This document shows, in pieces, positions 6,022 to 6,891 of a stretch of DNA of 6,891 nucleotides. Made by a program: the position numbers and the translations under genes. Each line of letters starts with the position of its first letter. The stretch's first letter is position 1. The stretch lies in NCBI GenBank assembly GCA_017549745.1, contig JAFYUA010000216.1, positions 1 through 6,891 of the forward strand, in the 5' to 3' direction. Source of the DNA: Clostridia bacterium (GTDB lineage Bacteria; Bacillota; Clostridia; UMGS1810). The notes beneath the pieces are model-generated. The model saw only the letters and a list, made by a program, of their open reading frames with translations. It was not told the DNA's origin and did not search any database.

Positions 6022-6034
6022 GTGATAATATCAC
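6022..6034. promoter_or_regulatory. Palindrome upstream of the PurF-like gene
   Basis: GTGATAATATCAC is a perfect 13-base palindrome centred at 6028, lying between the sigG stop and the PurF-like promoter. CTGTC (6013-6017) and GACAG (6044-6048) flank it and could extend a larger hairpin. There is no T-run, so it is not a convincing terminator. It may be an operator for an unknown regulator. Confidence 0.35.
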
Positions 6035-6040
6035 CGACAA

Positions 6041-6047
6041 TTCGACA
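6041..6047. promoter_or_regulatory. Candidate Spo0A box before the PurF-like gene
   Basis: TTCGACA again exactly matches the Spo0A box in reverse orientation, 17 bases upstream of the -35 box of the PurF-like promoter. The match to the sigG-side copy extends to 11 bases (TTCGACAGTAT, 5154-5164 and 6041-6051). An 11-base repeat can arise by chance in a window this size. Confidence 0.35.
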
Positions 6048-6064
6048 GTATTGGTGCCGAAATA

Positions 6065-6093
6065 TTGACTAATATTGCCTGCCGTGTTATACT
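6065..6093 (+). promoter_or_regulatory. Sigma-A-type promoter of the PurF-like gene
   Basis: TTGACT (6065-6070, five of six) and TATACT (6088-6093, five of six) are exactly 17 bases apart, with a predicted start near 6100. This is a vegetative-type promoter separate from sigG. The bases after the -10 (TATACTAATAGAG) match 11 of 13 in the element downstream of the protease and cysteine-rich gene promoters. Confidence 0.75.
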
Positions 6094-6125
6094 AATAGAG
6101 CATTATTATACGGGAGGTACACACA

Positions 6126-6891
6126 ATGGGTGGTTTTTTTGGTGCAGTATGCAAGCACGACGCCGTGTCTGATGTGTTTTTCGGCACGGACTATCACTCC
6201 CATCTCGGCACAAGACGCGGTGGAATGGCAGCCTATGATGCACAGATAGGCCTGCAAAGAGAAATTCACAACATTCAGAATTCACCTTTCAGAACCAAAT
6301 TTGACGATGTGTCTGAAAATATGAAAGGTCATTCGGCTATAGGTTGCATAAGTGACTATGACCCGCAGCCTCTTATGATAAAATCAAGCCTCGGAACATA
6401 TGCCATCTGCGTAATCGGCAAAATCATAAACGCAGGTCAGCTTATCGACCAGTATCTTTCATTTACCCATGGTCATTTCAACACCATGACGGGCGGTCTC
6501 ATCAACGCCACAGAGATTGTGGCAGCGCTCATGGGTCAGAAAAGTACATTTGAAGACGGCATCCGCTTTGCTCAGGAATCTATCGACGGCACCGCATCAA
6601 TCCTCATTTTGAAAGATGACGGCTCTCTCATAGCAGCGCGTGACCGACTCGGAAGACTCCCCGTGCTCGTGGGCAAATGTGAAGACGGCTACTGTGTTAC
6701 ATTTGAATCGTTTGCAGCGCACAAGCTCGGCTACGAAATCGAAAAAGAGCTTGGCCCCGGCGAAATTGTGCACATCACCTCAGACAAGCTTACACAGCTT
6801 GCTGAGCCACTAAAAGAAATGAGAATCTGCGCATTTTTGTGGTCATATTACGGCTACCCCACATCTACATATGAAGGTGTCAATGTGGAAG
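6126..6891 (+). CDS. PurF-like protein, glutaminase-domain part, cut by the right edge
   Basis: An open frame from ATG 6126 (GGGAGGT seven bases upstream) runs past the edge, giving 255 residues. It resembles the N-terminal Ntn-hydrolase (glutaminase) domain of amidophosphoribosyltransferase, the first enzyme of purine synthesis. Similar segments include MGGFFGAV, HLGTRRGGMA (26-35), DPQPL (79-83), a RDRLGRLPVLVG segment, ELGPGEIVHI, and LWSYYGYPTSTYEGVNVE, which corresponds to the linker leading into the phosphoribosyltransferase domain. The catalytic Cys that must follow the initiator Met is Gly2. Cys9 is not at the processed N-terminus. The oxyanion and Gln-binding segments HNGNLVNA and HVRY are VIGKIINA and CISDYD. 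Glutamine hydrolysis is therefore probably lost. It may be an ammonia-dependent PurF, a regulator or a specialised paralogue. The C-terminal half must be seen to decide. Confidence 0.8.
   Translation, partial: MGGFFGAVCKHDAVSDVFFGTDYHSHLGTRRGGMAAYDAQIGLQREIHNIQNSPFRTKFDDVSENMKGHSAIGCISDYDPQPLMIKSSLGTYAICVIGKIINAGQLIDQYLSFTHGHFNTMTGGLINATEIVAALMGQKSTFEDGIRFAQESIDGTASILILKDDGSLIAARDRLGRLPVLVGKCEDGYCVTFESFAAHKLGYEIEKELGPGEIVHITSDKLTQLAEPLKEMRICAFLWSYYGYPTSTYEGVNVE

Noticed and set aside
5573..6040. Antisense open frames over sigG
   Set aside because: They are opposite a highly conserved sigma factor, composed of residues expected from its reverse complement, and have no ribosome site or motif.
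6013..6048. Terminator after sigG
   Set aside because: The inverted repeats CTGTC/GACAG and GTGATA/TATCAC are present, but the stem is interrupted and AT-rich and no T-run follows. It is kept only as a possible operator.
1..6891. tRNA, rRNA, CRISPR array, insertion sequence or phage genes
   Set aside because: No cloverleaf-like segment, spaced repeats, transposase motif or terminal repeats were recognised. Gaps between genes are all under about 135 bases.

Overview
The window looks like chromosomal DNA of an endospore-forming, low-to-moderate GC Firmicute, most likely a gut-type clostridium of the Oscillospiraceae/Lachnospiraceae kind. The main evidence is a complete sporulation sigma factor SigG, clostridial ribosome binding sites (GGAGG, about 8 bases before ATG), sigma-A-like promoters, and a HNDTKLNN-type sugar kinase family common in gut anaerobes. 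I see no phage, insertion sequence, CRISPR array or RNA gene.

Layout. 1-69 carries a near-consensus leftward sigma-A promoter for a gene beyond the left edge. 70-576 (-) is a cysteine-rich conserved hypothetical protein. 697-1170 (+) is a hotdog-fold acyl-CoA thioesterase, divergent from it. 1167-2168 (-) is an intracellular-type subtilisin that converges on the thioesterase with overlapping stop codons. 2252-3070 (-) is an AraC-family regulator ending in a strong hairpin terminator, which overlaps the protease promoter. 3202-4047 and 4034-5119 (+) form a two-gene, translationally coupled operon: a sugar-1-phosphate nucleotidyltransferase and a NahK-like sugar anomeric kinase. 5228-5998 (+) is sigG. 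6126 to the right edge (+) is the N-terminal part of a PurF-like protein.

How the parts may work together. The AraC regulator and the kinase/nucleotidyltransferase operon are divergent and share a 131-base control region with overlapping promoters. A 21-base-spaced direct repeat sits where a class II AraC activator would bind, so the regulator probably controls salvage of a hexose or N-acetylhexosamine into a nucleotide sugar. The kinase operon ends in a long hairpin plus T-run directly against the sigG start codon. A good sigma-F-type promoter is nested in the 5' arm of that hairpin, so read-through RNA should both terminate and hide the sigG ribosome binding site, while forespore RNA starting in the loop should escape both. 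Perfect Spo0A-box heptamers (TTCGACA) lie before sigG and before the PurF-like gene.

The PurF-like protein has glycine where the catalytic N-terminal cysteine of amidophosphoribosyltransferase belongs, and it lacks other glutaminase residues. It is therefore unlikely to be a normal PurF. The most notable points are the sigG control region, the glutaminase-dead PurF-like protein and the AraC/sugar-salvage intergenic region.
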